In this document: positions 35,543 to 46,877 of the stretch, in pieces
Numbering within the stretch: the stretch's first letter is position 1
Layout: each line of letters begins with the position of its first letter
Assembly (NCBI RefSeq): GCF_019175385.1
Contig: NC_083339.1
Location: forward strand, 76,280,307 to 76,344,306
DNA length: 64,000 bases
Direction: 5' to 3'
DNA from: Lycium barbarum
Lineage: Eukaryota > Streptophyta > Magnoliopsida > Solanales > Solanaceae
Translations under genes and position numbers: made by a program
The notes under the pieces: model-generated
Seen by the model: the letters and a program-made list of their open reading frames with translations, nothing else
Databases searched by the model: none
What the model was told of the DNA's origin: nothing

Positions 35543-37939
35543 TGTTACACCTCGGAAAATTTTCCGTTGGTACGCAAGAGAATGAACTAGTGATGAATAT
35601 GAGTGCATGATGTCCATGAGCAAGAAACGACGTTTGATGACCTTAGGTGAAATTTCGAAAGTATCCGATGTGAGACGAGGAAGTTGGCTAAGTTAAGATG
35701 AGATACAAGGTGAGCAATGCATGTGCATGGACGGGGGTGATTAAAATGAGAAGTCTAAGAAATATGGGAAGTTGCAGAATTGCAACTGCCCAGTGGTCGT
35801 ATTGCAAAATACGGACCGTAAATTGCTATACGGTCCGTAAACTAGCTGTCGTAAACTGCCATGCAAAAGCTTCAGCTTTCTGCCCAGCCGAGAAATGGTA
35901 AAATACGACCAGGTTTACGGACCGTAAAGTGATTTACGGCCCGTAAACCATGGTCGTAAATCACCATGCATGCAGCCTTAAGTTTCTGGTTCTGCTTAAG
36001 CTTAAAGACGACCACGAGGGACGGTCCGTAAACTGAAATACGGACCGTAAACCTCCATGGACGACCAATGTTCACCCAGCACAGATTTGTCAATTCATTA
36101 AATATGAGGATCAAGACTTGTTTTATTTCATTTCCACATTACACCACTTCTCTCTAGAATCATCTCTCTACATTTATTTCATAAGTTTTCAAGGATTATA
36201 AGTCCCCAACAACATAAACAAGTGAATCAAGTGTAAGCAAGCCATTAAATACCATTCAAGTCAAGAAATGCAAATGGAGAAAAACTAGGGTTTTGCTCAA
36301 AGTGGAGTATTATTAATCAAAGCTTGTTCCTACAACTTCTAAGGTAAGATTCATGATTTTTACATGATGTTTAAGGTATTGAAGAGTTGGAATACATGGA
36401 TTGTAGAAAATATGGTCAAGTAGGTCATGAATGATGAATAGTGACACTTTGTGGAATAGTTGGAATTGAATCATGAATGTGGTTGTGTTGTGATAGGAAT
36501 GCATTATAAATGGTACTAAGATCATGAACTAGACACTTTAGACGAATGGACGAAGTTGGATGTTATGACCATGAATATGGGAGAATTAGAAGCAAATTGA
36601 GAAATCTAGATAATGTGGATGATGTGAATGACTAATGGCCATTGTTATGATATTAATGAAGGTATAGACGCTAGCATTGGAAGGAAACGTACAAGTGTAG
36701 AATAGTCCAACGAAAAGGTATGTAAGGCTAACCCTTCTTTCATAAGGCATGGTTCTTGGCCAAATTTCTAATTCCTCTATATGGGTATGTTGTATTCAAG
36801 TGATTGACACTCCGAGCTCATAAGCTCACGGTCCTTAACATGTACTACGATTGTACTACGCCCTCATATGACGAGTAAGCCTAAGATATGGATGTAGCAA
36901 TAATGACGATGATAGTGATGACGATAATAATAATAATGATGCCAAAGGTGCCTACGGGCTATTATACTTATACGTGCCTATGAAGGGATGTAATGATACC
37001 CCGAGCTTATAACGCCGGGTAGGATATATATATATGATTATGTATAAAGTATGTATACGATTACGTAACGCGCGCACACCTCTGCAGATGGTACGGATAA
37101 CCCTGAAGCCTTGGTAGGGCAAGGTATAAATAACATTGAGCCTTGGTTGGATAAGTACATATGAAACACCGAACCTTATGGTCGGGCACGCTATGTATGT
37201 ATATAAGTGTATGGCTATGTATATAATATGAATATGAATGTGAAAAGACTACGTATATGAATGCGAATAGGGGCATGTATACGAATACGAGCACTATTAT
37301 GAAATACGCATGAGAAATGGAAAGTTCCTATGAAAGGCAGGTAAGTGCCATGATGATGATATTATTGTCTTCCCTCCTGTGCCACTTCATATATTGTCTA
37401 TGATGCTTCTATATTGATGTTAATCATGCTTTACATACTCAGTACATTCTTCGTACTGACGTCCTTTTGTTTGTGGACGCTGCGTCATGCCCGCAGGTGC
37501 ACAGGGAGACAGACTTGATCCATAGCTGCTTATCCAGAGATTGCATAGCAGAGCTCCATTTCTTTCGGAGCCGCAGCTTTTGGGTACTCATTCTTTTGTG
37601 TATATAATTATGGGAATAGCGGGGTCCTGTCCCGCTAATGTGATATGTCATACTCTTAGAGGCTCGTAGTCATGTGTATGTGGGTAGAGATGTTCGGCCA
37701 TGTCGGCCCATGTTTTGTATATCTTTTGTTGGCCTCGTCGGCCTTGTACTTATGATGTGGCATAGATGCCTATGATATGTTAAATGATGATGGTCGTCTA
37801 ATGGGATCAATATGATTAACGATAAGAGAAGCACGAATTGACTTATGGTTCACCTAGATGTTATGTTATGTACGATAAGGGGGTGCCCGGGTGGGGTAGC
37901 ACCGGGTGCTCGTCGCGGCCCCCTAGCCGGGTCGTGACA
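35543..37939 (+). mobile_element. H 3' LTR
   Basis: 2397 bp, TGTTACACC…GTCGTGACA. It is followed by the TSD CTATA (37940-37944). It preserves the empty target of B (ACTTATGGTTCACC near 37850) and carries the palindrome cluster at 35808-36065, a GTAAGATT site at 36344 and the CAGTAC hairpin near 37440. Confidence 0.93.
35808..36065 (+). repeat. TACGGNCCGTA palindrome cluster in H 3' LTR U3
   Basis: Five perfect copies with central A, T, A, C and A, in the same order as the 5' LTR. Confidence 0.8.
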
Positions 37940-37944
37940 CTATA

Positions 37945-38930
37945 TGGTCGGGTAGTATGTGTATAGATGTATATGTATGTATGCTTACGTAAAGCACGCA
38001 CACCACTGCAGTTTGGTACGGATAACACTGAGCCTTGGTAGGGCCAGGTATGTGTAACACTAAGCCTTGGTTGGCCAGGTATGTATGACCACCGAGCCTA
38101 GCTATGGTCGGGTACGTGAAACACCGAACCTTCGGGGTCGGGTATGTTATGTAAATGCTATGTATATGATATGATTATGTATGTGATATGAATATGTATA
38201 CAATATGAATGTGAATAAGGGTATGTATACGAATACGAGTACTAATATGGAACAGATACGAATATGGATACGGATATGGAGATATGAGCACAAATACACA
38301 TTAGAATGGAAAGTTTCTATGAAAGGCAAGTAAGTGCCCATGGCGATAATATTACCATCTCCCATCTTGTGCTATTTCTTATGATGTTCATTATGCTTCT
38401 ACATTGATATTGATCATGCTTTACATACTCAGTACATTCTTCGTACTGACGTCCTTTTGTTTGTGGACGCTACGTCATGCCCGCAGGTGCACAGGGAGAC
38501 AGGCTCGATCCATAGCGGTATTCTCAGAGACCACCTAGCAGAGCTCCATTTCATTCGGAGCCATAGCTTTTGGGTACTTATTCTTTTGTGTACATAATTA
38601 TGGGCATAGCAGGGTCCTGTCCCGCTTATGTGATGTGTTATACTCTACTTAGAGGCTCGTAGTCACGTGTATATGGTTAGATATGTCTGGCCTTGTTGGC
38701 CTATATTTTGTATATCATTTTGTTAGCCTTGTCGGCTCATGTACATTGATGTGGCATAGATGCCAATTATGATATAAAGGCATTGTTGTCCAATGGGACT
38801 AGCATGATGAATGAATAGAAGTATGTTAAATTATGTGGCTCACCTAGATGTAAGTATAAGTGTAAGCCAAAGGGCGCCCGGGTGGGCTAGCACCGGGCGC
38901 TCGTCGCGACCCTCTAGACGGGTCGTGACA
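37945..38930 (+). mobile_element. LTR G, right segment
   Basis: Resumes after H with TGGTCGGGTAG. It is collinear with F from about 1290 to 2302, including the CCTTGGTAGGGCCAGGTA repeat, CAGTAC hairpin, GCAG|GT site and the terminal TCTAGACGGGTCGTGACA. What follows (GAAAGTGGGATTTGG) only faintly resembles a primer-binding leader. Confidence 0.85.
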
Positions 38931-39440
38931 GAAAGTGGGATTTGGTTCGACCATATGTGATGTGATTCTTCACGTTAACAAAGAATCAATCGACCAGGAT
39001 CTTATTCTTGAAGCGATTGATGAGCAGAATTCAAGAAACAGACGTAAATCAAGTTGTAGGCGTCGGATTAAAGTGATTCAAAAACTATGTGAAAGATGAT
39101 GATTTCAACTATAAAAATAACTATTGAATCATTTAAATCAAGTAGGTATTGAAGGCGGAATGATGGAAAGAAAATTAGGGTTCTGGGTATGAAATAGAAC
39201 GAAATTGTTTTCAAGAAACGTGTTCTTGAATGATCAAGAACCAAAAAAGTTCCTAAGTCACCACTTGAAATCAACTTACATGATAAAGAAACACCACACG
39301 CTATTGAAAACAAGATAAAGACTATCACCACCTTGCTTGAAACCAAAAACAAGGATAAAGAACACCAAATAGAGAAAATAACTCTATTACACTTAGGTTT
39401 ATGCTAAAAATGTGAATAGTATATTTACAAGTCATGAGAA

Positions 39441-39453
39441 CCCTTTATATAGG
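39441..39453 (-). promoter_or_regulatory. TATA box-like sequence, minus strand
   Basis: Reads CCTATATAAAGGG on the minus strand, a strong plant TATA match, in a region that may be a decayed minus-strand LTR. Confidence 0.4.
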
Positions 39454-39758
39454 CCTAGGGTCTCTTCGTTTATGACTACAAATCCCTATTCTACTCTAGA
39501 AAGGAAATAGCTAAAAATAAGGAAAGTAAAATCCCTATTCTACAAGGAAAAGAATAAAAAAAACTGAATCTTACTAGATCTAGGATAAAAGTCCTACTAA
39601 TGATAGGAAATTAAATCCGACTAAAATATAAATCAAGAAACAAGAAACCTATATAGAAAGGATTCAAGAAACAAGAATGGAAAATAATCTTCAAACTTGA
39701 GCTTCTTGGACTTTTCTTTTTCTTGAATTTCAGTCTTGCGTTTCACTCTCTCTCTTTC

Positions 39759-39759
<1 letters not shown>

Positions 39760-39857
<98 letters not shown>

Positions 39858-39895
39858 GTGTGTGTGTGTGTGTGTTTGTGTGTGTGTTTGTTTAT
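39760..39895. repeat. Compound (AT)n(TG)n microsatellite
   Basis: About 94 bases of pure AT (39761-39854), then about 38 bases of TG-rich repeat with GTTTG interruptions. Open frames across it are repeat translation, not genes. Confidence 0.95.
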
Positions 39896-41006
39896 GTATA
39901 TATAAAGAATGCTTGTAGATATTGAAACCCAAATGATTAGAACATAGGTTATATATCGTTTAGAACGGCTAGGAAACCTTCCAATGATTTTCAAATTAGA
40001 CTCAACGAAGGATAAATGATACATGAAACACGGCAATTGATTTTTTTTTTAAACTTGATAATGTCTTTTAAAACCGAAACGGTACACAGAGAATATATGT
40101 ATACAATTTGTTTTAGAAAAAATCAATATGGGGATACTGATTTTGAAGTTAAAAACACAAACTGTTTTGGACTAGTTTTAAGATAAAAAGGAATTGAGAT
40201 GACTTTGGATTTAAAGGGATCAAAACTGATTTCAAAATATGTAGCAAGTGTTATAAAAGGGATTTCAAAACCATGAAAGATTTAAGGTTTTTTGCAAACC
40301 TTTTGGGCCCAAGCCCAACCTCAAATCAAATAAACAAGAGGAAATACACTTAAACTATGGTTTGGAGAAAGGGTTTAGAAATAGGATATGGTTGACCATA
40401 AAATTGGAAAATGGAAAACTATCTTATACTCAAGAGAAAACCTTTTTGTATACTTGTATAGACCCATGGCATATTTACAAAGGAAATACACTAAAACTTT
40501 TTCAAATAAATTTATAAAGGATTAAAAGCATAACATTTGGATCAAATTAAGTTGGACTCTACTTAAGAGGAATCTTTAGTGTTTCTTGGTCCGAAAATGA
40601 AGAGACTTTATACACATTTTGAAAGAAGAATCCCATTTTTTTTTTATCTTCAAATAAATGAATTTTTGCCAAAATTATTTGTGATATGTCATAACAAATT
40701 ATACATGAAAGTAAACTATTTTAGCAAATAATTACAATTAATCACACATTGAAGCTCGAAGGTCAACCGTATTCTACGGATCCTTAATAATAGAGTGTTA
40801 AAACCTTCCCTAGGGGATCACCAGAACCCGTACCTCGAACTCTGGTTTAAAAAGGATTTTTTTTCTTGTTTGAATAAACCCTTTCAACTTGGTTTACCTA
40901 ATTTACTTTAATAAATTAGGTGGTGGCTCTAAAAAAATACAAAAATTCAAATAGAGTCCACAACCTCGAAATAGCTTTTATGCCTCGCGTAAAAGTGAAC
41001 CGTAAC

Positions 41007-41899
41007 AGTACCCACAGTATGACACTAGTTTACGGAGCTTCTAAGAAAATAAGCTAACTCATGACATAGCCCGAAAACTACTAAGAAAATAATAAATGTC
41101 TCAATGGAAACCCACAAACAAGTGTGTGGGCTCACCAACAATCTGGAAAGCGGCAAGTACTCCTAGTCCGCAAGATTTGTCTGTACCTACTATTCTTCGT
41201 TACCTAACATAGCATCAGAAACAACAATGGTATACCTGAGTAATGGGTACTCAGTGAGTGTCTAAGGGGCAATAGTTAATATAACAAAAATAATACAGTT
41301 TATATGTATGATCGAAAATAAAGTTAAGAACAATCCAAAATCAGTAATACTGTTTAATGTAAAACAATAAAGAAGAAATATGTCAATATCAATTCATTAT
41401 GTCGTTTATCATATTATGTCTTTCCTTTATGAAATCAAAATCATCAATATGACAACTCATGGAAAACCAAAGAACATCACATGCCAACTCACAGGCGAAC
41501 AACCAATAGATGCAACAGGGCTACCAACCCACAAAGGTCAATCATCCTCCGAACTGACACAGCTGCTTGAAAGTGATATGTAGGATCAATAATGGCTAAT
41601 TATCCTTTGGACTAGCACAGCTTGCCTATACAGGCCCAAACATAAGCAAATATAAGTCATGACATATTAGCCGATTCATCAATCATGCCTTATTAGCCGA
41701 AATTGTTACTCAAGACATCTTCTCATTAATGAAGGCATCATAAATCGATTTAAAACCATGTTCAAAAGCAATTATCCTATTCAAGTGCAAGAAAACTCGT
41801 TCATAGGGTAAAAACATGTTTAAGGATCCAATAATTCGAATACAAGTTCAATCATTCCTTATAGGGAGAAGAAACATTCAATTATAGGCATTTTGATAG
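41007..41899. other. Unassigned LTR-like debris
   Basis: No coding sequence. A stretch near 41240-41260 (GTACTCAGTGAG) resembles the minus-strand modules of LTR J (GGTACTCAGTAGCATC). Probably a decayed LTR fragment. Confidence 0.35.
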
Positions 41900-42379
41900 A
41901 CCTCCGCAGTAGTTGTTACCGAGCATCAATGTTTTTGGAAAACTCCATCTCTTCTGGAGTTACCAGATCCATAGTTAGCTCCATTTTGAGTACAGTACAA
42001 ACAGTATGGGTATGCCGGGGCCCTGTCCCGACCACAGTATGGTTTTACTCTTTAGAGGCTTGTAGATAGGTCGTTATGTATAGTATGTCAGCATGACGGC
42101 CTTATCAGTCCTTTTATATATTGTTTTGGGTTTTGTTGTTTGTACAGGCGCATGATAGTCTTATCGACTTGAGTATTTATACATATCTTTTGGGATTGAG
42201 CCCTTATCAGTTGAGCGCAGGTTCATTTACAGTATGTGGACTCAACGACCTAAGACATGATTATATATTTTAGTTTTGCCTTTACGACCTAAGTTTATTC
42301 AGAGTTAGGAGTTACAGTGGTACGCTCGGGGTCTGAGTGTGGACCGGATGTTGACCACGCCTCCCCAGGTTTGGGGTGT
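41900..42379 (+). mobile_element. LTR fragment M (right end), plus strand
   Basis: It contains the CCGGGGCCCTGTCCCG hairpin module, TTTAGAGGCTTGTAGA, repeated GCCTTATCAG-type phrases and an end CCAGGTTTGGGGTGTGAAA. That end is the inverse of LTR I, which starts TGTCACGCCCCAAACCTGG at 43352. M and I are thus one family in opposite orientation. The left edge is uncertain. Confidence 0.6.
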
Positions 42380-43189
42380 GAAAAACCTTTTGTTTTACTT
42401 GGCTACGCACTGGTCGCATTAACATACTTTATCTTACGACCCTCGATCGTTTCTTATCGCTATTCAGGTGCCCCACTTATCATTCTACCAATCTCTTGCT
42501 ACTATCATCACTTCTTATATAATTCTAGATACTTGTAACAAAACATCCCCTCACTTTTAACTTCTTTCTCTTCAACCGGCTTTATTCTCTAGGCACTTAA
42601 TATTTTTTCTCTGCTTCATATAGAAGTCTCACTGAGGAAAATACTCACCTCATACAAATTTCAATATTTGGCTCCCGGATCTTCAAGATTCTCAGGAAGT
42701 CATTTCCGACTGATAATTCCTAGGTATCTCATGTATATATCCTCTAAAGAGGTACTATCATTGTATTCATATTATTCTTCAGTACTACCCACGCTAAGGA
42801 TTATTCTAACCCTTACTAGATCCCTAAGTCTCACTTCTTTCTAAAACTACGTCTATCGATGTTTGTAAATCATAAGCTGGAGTAGATACTACTCACTGTA
42901 ATTCTACCACTACTTAAAGTAGGATAACAATGCTCATATCTTTCTTTTTGAGTGCCAAGCACCTTAAATCTTTTTTGTTCAGGCACTTGTACCTCTTTTG
43001 CTTTACTTTCTTGCATTCTAAAACTCGCACTTTACCTTTTTAGGCTTTCATTCCCTTTTCTATATACGAGTTAGAAAAATTCTCACGCTTTGAAACTTTA
43101 GCATAATACTCGCACCTCTAGTGCATATAATCTGGTAAGAATCTTTCATTTACTAGCTACGTACTGAATGGAAATCCAGTTCCTATGGC
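42380..43189. other. Unassigned sequence between M and I leader
   Basis: About 800 AT-rich bases with no recognised protein or structure. If I were complete its gag should begin here on the minus strand, but no gag-like frame is visible. Confidence 0.4.
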
Positions 43190-43351
43190 TCAGCTTTATT
43201 GCACGATCTGGAATCAGAAAGAAGGGTAACCAATTCAAAATGCCCTGTAGCTTCCTGTTTGTATAATGTGGTGCACAACACAATTATAAAAAAGACCCTA
43301 CCAGACACGGCTTGTAGACTCCCTAAGACAGACCGACCCTGATACCAAGTT
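43190..43351 (-). other. Element I leader with primer-binding site
   Basis: The minus-strand leader matches that of A (the GTGTTGTGCACCAC and CTACAGGGCAT phrases). The primer site at 43337-43348 reads TTGGTATCAGGG, a diverged initiator tRNA-Met site just before the LTR at 43352. Confidence 0.65.
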
Positions 43352-44590
43352 TGTCACGCCCCAAACCTGGAGAGGCGTGGCTGGCACCCGGTGCCATATT
43401 TAGACCCCGAGCGTACCACTGTATCTCATATCTCTAGACAAACATATACACTATCTGGACGACGAGGCCAGATGTAAGTAAAACATAACATCTTAGGCCG
43501 ACAAGGCTAAGTACTTTCAATCTGTAAACGGATAATGTCTACAGGATCATCCCATCATATATATACATAGATCTGAATGACCGGCAAGGCCAACGTATGT
43601 CTCTATAAACATTAAAACCCAAAACAAGACATACATAAGGGCCGACAAGGCCATCATGCTGATATACTGAATATTTCAGGACGCATCTACAAGCCTCTAT
43701 GAAGGACAAACTGTACTGTGGTTGGTCCGGTCTACCCATCCTGTCTATATATATACTCAAAACGACTCTCCAAAATCTGGACCTGGTAAGTCCGAATGAG
43801 ATGGAGCTTACCAATCATGCTGATACTCGGCACATCTACTGCAGAGGTCTATCTAGCTATCTGTCAGGACCTGCAGGCGTGAAAGTAGTGCCTCCAGCAA
43901 AAGAGGCATCAGTACGAAACAATGTAATGAGTATGTAAGGCAACTGAATAACTGCAACTGAATCTGATAAATAGAGTCAACTAAAAATCAAGAATACTCT
44001 GATGGTATACTTACCTACTTTGACGCGACTCTTACATAATACAGTAATCTAGCTAGCCGGCCACATATAGGGCTTGGGGTATAAGGATAATCTCTCTGGC
44101 TGTATAGACCAGGCATATAGGATACTCTCTCCAGCCGTATAGGCCGGGCATAAGGATACTCTCTCCAGCTAACAAGCTGGGTATACAAATACTCTCTCCA
44201 GCTAATAAGCTGAGTATAAGAATACTGTAATAGTACCTAATAACCTTAAACATAACTTCTCTACTCTTTCGACGGATATATATTATTAGTATAGAATTAA
44301 TACGGATTCTCGGCGAGGGATACTTATAAACGTACGAACTCTTATGATATACTCTTTCTTTAAACATTTGTATGACTCTCTCTGATTATGGGATCATGCC
44401 GTTTGAAATGAAGGGATACCCTTTACTTATCTTATCACAATCTGCCCAACAACCACGCTGAACTCGACTCGTCGCACTTAATCTAGAGCAACGATAATAA
44501 CGCTATTGTTAAGCTACAAACGATATAACTATCGTACAACGAACGACAAGATTATTTTATATTAAAACGAGCAGCATCTCCCCTGTTTTT
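43352..44590 (-). mobile_element. LTR I (partial), minus strand
   Basis: The minus-strand end is GGTTTGGGGCGTGACA. Shared modules in order are AGAGGC(T)TGTAGA, a CACGCCTGCAG|GT acceptor-like site near 43870, a decayed CAGTAC hairpin near 43910-43935 and tandem units at 44085-44230. The GGGGAGATGCTGC phrase near 44565 is also present in F, L and B. A CACTA-like terminus begins at 44591 and the rest is lost. Confidence 0.65.
44085..44230. repeat. Tandem units of about 38 bp in LTR I
   Basis: Four units contain ACTCTCTCCAGC(C/T) followed by TATAGGCCGGGCATA or its AAGCTG variants. It is the I-family version of the GCCGGGTA hairpin array found in the other LTRs. Confidence 0.75.
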
Positions 44591-45200
44591 CACTATAACA
44601 TCGCGTATCTATAGCTACGAAGTACATTGTAGCTAATCACGAAAATTTCCGGGGCTAAACACTTTAGCCACAACTTTTTGTTCCGTAGCATTCGTAGAAA
44701 AATGTAGCGTAGCTAAAAGTTAGCTACAAACTTTACATGGTCCGTGGCTAAGGACTAATACTTATTGCTACAGATTTTTTCTGTGTTGTAGCTATAACAG
44801 TAAAAACTTCTGCCACGACAAACAAAATTTATAGCTATCTTCATATTGTAGCCACAAGGTATTGCATTATTGTAGCAAGATATTTAATTTATTTGCCACG
44901 GAAACTCATAATTTTTGGCCATTTTTACAGTCCAGTCTCGTGGTAATAGTACTCATATTTAGTTATGAATCAAGAAATTCATAGCTATGATTTGAAGTAT
45001 TTGCCACAAACATTTTTATATTGTAGCTAAGAATCTATAACTTTAGCCATGAAATATATAAATTATAGCTAAAATGTTTCTTAATTTTCTACAGAAGTGA
45101 AATTTTATAGGGCGATTATATATATTTAGCTAAATATTCAACAATTCCATTATTACAAACTAAAGAATTTTCCACAAGCATTGTTAGTAACAAGAATTTT
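44591..45200 (+). mobile_element. Candidate CACTA-type DNA transposon terminus
   Basis: Begins CACTATAACATCGCG. About 550 bases follow that are dense in TAGCTACA/GTAGCTA/TAGCCAC motifs in both orientations, as in subterminal repeats of plant CACTA elements. No transposase and no matching opposite end are visible before solo LTR J at 45422. It is likely a truncated copy. Confidence 0.5.
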
Positions 45201-45421
45201 ATTTTATTAAAAAAAATAAGAATTTTATAAACAAATTCATTTTTTTTTATTCCAAAACACGTTTCAAGTTACAGATAATTATACTTGGTCAAAAAAAAGT
45301 TATTAATAATAGTATTTTTCAATTTCAATATAGTCATAGTACATAATTTTTGTATGACGCCATCTTGTTTGAGTCCAAAGATGCATAGTCTTCCCCTTTC
45401 TCTCCTTCCACGATCTTTAAC
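45201..45421. other. A/T-rich spacer
   Basis: T- and A-homopolymer-rich; nothing recognised. It ends in TTAAC, the left TSD of J. Confidence 0.5.
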
Positions 45422-45865
45422 TGTCATGACCCAATTTACATAAGTCGTGAGGTACTGACTCCCCCGAGTCAACAAGCCATCTGCAACCCATTAACTAAAC
45501 AGTTTGAGTAAGAAATAGACAGATTAAAGCATACAAAACATTTGATAAGTCTTTTAAAACATCATAGTCATAAAATGCGAAAATAGTAATACAACCAACC
45601 CTGAATCTGGTGTCACAGAGTAAAAGAACTACTAAATATTAATACAAGTCCGAGTCATACTAAAACACTATCTGATGAAAGGACAGAACTAGTAAAAGAT
45701 AAGTGCAAAATCTGGTGCTACAGATCCTCATGTAGCTCACCCCGAACTCTCCGAATGGTCTCCTCAACGAGCAACCGCGTGGTCTCGAGGTCTGTTGGTA
45801 CTAGGCACAGAATCTGCATATAAAAAAATACAGCAAGTGTAGCGTGAGTACAAAGAACAAAGGGT

Positions 45866-45925
45866 ACTCAGTAGCATCATCGACCGACCCAAGGGTTACT
45901 CAGTAGCATCGTCGACCGACCCAAG
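45866..45925. repeat. Two direct repeats in LTR J
   Basis: Two about 33-bp copies of GGGTTACTCAGTAGC followed by ATCGTCGACCGACCCAAG, differing at two positions. Confidence 0.8.
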
Positions 45926-46487
45926 TGAAAACGGAAACCAGGGCTGGCTTACGATTACTACTTTTACACTGAACTGCTATTAGATCACAATAATAGCAAT
46001 ATTCACAAAAAACACTTAATCTCGAGTCATAACCTAAGTGAAGCTTCTAAACCACCAGTCTGACAGGTTTCCAACAACACCTAAGCGAATCAACCAATTC
46101 AACTCAACCAAATCACAATAACAACTAACAAGGTAGAACAAAAGATATGATATGCAATGCAGATGTAATGCAAGGCCTATAATCATCTCCCAGTACACAC
46201 ACATTCAAACATTAAAAATCGTGACCCATGTAGGACTCGCGAGGTCTATATACCTCTGGCATTCTTAGATCTCCCAGAACACATCGGGTCTTAGCCATTT
46301 TAGGCTTCCAAATCACAACACTCGCCCTATTTGGGCCCATATTACCTGTCACATAGCCAATCTGTCTCAAAATATCGTCATCACTCCATCCAGAATCATT
46401 TCCCTTCAGACCTTTCACTAGTACCATCAATGCATATGAGATACCATGATAAACATGAATAAAGCATGCCACAAGATAAGCAACCGG

Positions 46488-46670
46488 TGGAGGAATTGGA
46501 GTTGGGGCTCCTCCTTGCTCTTCCACATTAGGCAGGGTAGATGAAGTGTTAGACAAGGCCTCATTATGTGATTCGCCTTCTTCTACATTCATCGGGGGCT
46601 CCCTTTCTACCCGCCTCTATGCCATAGTCTTGCCCTTCTGGGCGGCTGTAGCCTTTCCCTTGGGCGGCAT
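46488..46670 (-). pseudogene. K gag N-terminal remnant
   Basis: ATG at 46670-46668 begins MPPKGKATAAQKGK, the gag start also seen in A, B and H. Codon 18 is TAG (46617-46619); the frame then continues through an acidic, Pro-rich segment (EEGESHNEALSN, APTPIPPP). In B and H a Pro-rich stretch at this point leads into the capsid domain, but here the similarity ends. The downstream frame on to 46212 shows no gag features and is probably LTR sequence. A leader of about 190 bases, with a GATAGAGCCATATG phrase shared with other copies, precedes the ATG. Confidence 0.7.
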
Positions 46671-46861
46671 TCTGAAATCACAACACACTATTAGGGAGGA
46701 TAAAATCTTACATATGGCTCTATCGCACGATCTCATGAAAAGAAAGATGGTCATTTTTCCTAAATGCCATTGTAGCCTCTTGTTTATTGATGTGGCGCGC
46801 TACACAACATAAACAAGACTCTACTAGACAAGGCTCGTAGACACTTCCTAGGACTGAACTG

Positions 46862-46873
46862 CCTCTGATACCA
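46862..46873 (-). promoter_or_regulatory. K primer-binding site
   Basis: Minus strand TGGTATCAGAGG after an AAAG spacer; one mismatch to the initiator tRNA-Met site. Confidence 0.88.
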
Positions 46874-46877
46874 CTTT

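Larger units (their letters stand above)
3721..37939 (+). mobile_element. Element H: Tekay/Del-type Ty3-gypsy retrotransposon, nested host of B
   Basis: H starts TGTTACACC and ends GTCGTGACA. It is flanked on both sides by the 5-bp duplication CTATA (3716-3720 and 37940-37944), which proves insertion into LTR G. The 5' LTR is 3721-6027 plus 30262-30328, because element B (6028-30256) sits inside it. The internal domain is 30329-35542 and the 3' LTR is 35543-37939. Without B the element is about 10 kb. The two LTRs differ by roughly 2% in the first 500 bases compared by eye, indicating a fairly recent insertion. Confidence 0.9.
38931..41006. other. Unassigned repeat region, with a Tat/Ogre-like LTR end near its right edge
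   Basis: No protein of note. A minus-strand TATA box lies at 39441-39453. The last about 270 bases (from about 40740) resemble the 3' end of plant Tat/Ogre LTRs, with a GGTGGTGGCTCT motif followed by AATAGAGTCC and a final CGTAACA near 41006. Those families are known to end with a GGTGGCGACTC-like sequence. The assignment of the region between is open. Confidence 0.4.

Noticed and set aside
39723..40036. Open frames translating to Ile-Tyr repeats
   Set aside because: They are translations of the (AT)n(TG)n microsatellite on both strands and carry no gene signal.
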